DNA of 5,329 nucleotides. It comes from an uncultured Collinsella sp. (lineage in GTDB: Bacteria; Actinomycetota; Coriobacteriia; Coriobacteriales; Coriobacteriaceae). Of this stretch, positions 5,306 through 5,329 are shown in pieces (positions within the stretch are counted from its first letter, which is position 1; each line of letters opens with the position of its first letter). Location of the stretch: the NCBI GenBank assembly GCA_905197585.1, contig CAJJZO010000136.1, positions 1 to 5,329 of the forward strand, read 5' to 3'. The translations under genes were made by a program, and so were the position numbers. The notes under the pieces are model-generated. The model searched no databases. It was not told the origin of the DNA and saw nothing but the letters and a program-made list of their open reading frames with translations.

Positions 5306-5329
5306 TTAAGTGCGGTACTCGGCCGCGGC
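5306..5329 (-). CDS. Possible 3' end of a minus-strand gene (last seven codons and stop)
   Basis: On the minus strand the edge reads AAEYRT-stop preceded by one more base-complete codon set (GCC GCG GCC GAG TAC CGC ACT TAA, so AAAEYRT). The codons are those favoured by clpB and the terminator at 5138-5168 implies a gene ending here. With seven residues the product cannot be named, and the other two minus-strand frames are also open at the edge, so the frame is a best guess. Confidence 0.35.
   Translation of the reverse strand, partial: AAAEYRT

Overview
The window looks like chromosomal DNA from a high-GC Gram-positive gut bacterium of the Coriobacteriia, with Collinsella or a close relative as the best guess. 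This rests on the GC-rich codon use of the genes, the AT-rich intergenic gaps, the actinobacterial flavour of the small Ala/Pro/acidic protein, and intergenic hairpin repeats that resemble ones I associate with that group. The taxonomic call is inference; no rRNA or other marker is present.

Layout, left to right. (1) 1-649, minus strand: the N-terminal 216 residues of a LevR-type (sigma-54-interacting, PTS-linked) transcriptional regulator, cut by the left edge. Its AAA+ domain is visibly degenerate. (2) 650-949: no gene; a weak promoter candidate, a 111-bp inverted-repeat element (726-836) and a small minus-strand terminator (842-868). (3) 950-1144, minus: a 64-residue Ala/Pro-rich, acidic protein of unknown function. 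(4) 1196-1233: a strong intrinsic terminator ending clpB. (5) 1277-3904, minus: a complete, canonical clpB disaggregase gene. (6) 3905-4372: a 468-bp divergent intergenic region with the clpB leader and promoter area plus three consecutive hairpin repeats (4083-4137, 4158-4222, 4223-4267). (7) 4373-5041, plus: a 222-residue protein with one N-terminal membrane segment and a Cys-containing outer domain, function unknown. (8) 5042-5305: a convergent intergenic region with back-to-back terminators and a long GC-rich rod-like hairpin (5226-5303). (9) 5306-5329, minus: probably the last seven codons and stop of another gene.

Only clpB has a firmly known role: ATP-driven rescue of aggregated proteins with DnaK/DnaJ/GrpE, none of which is encoded here. 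The other genes show no clear functional link to it, and clpB appears to be transcribed alone because a strong terminator follows it. The most distinctive content is the set of intergenic palindromes, in particular two copies of one REP-like hairpin with a compensatory base-pair change and opposite loop orientation, and a regulator whose ATPase and sigma-54-contact motifs appear to be lost.
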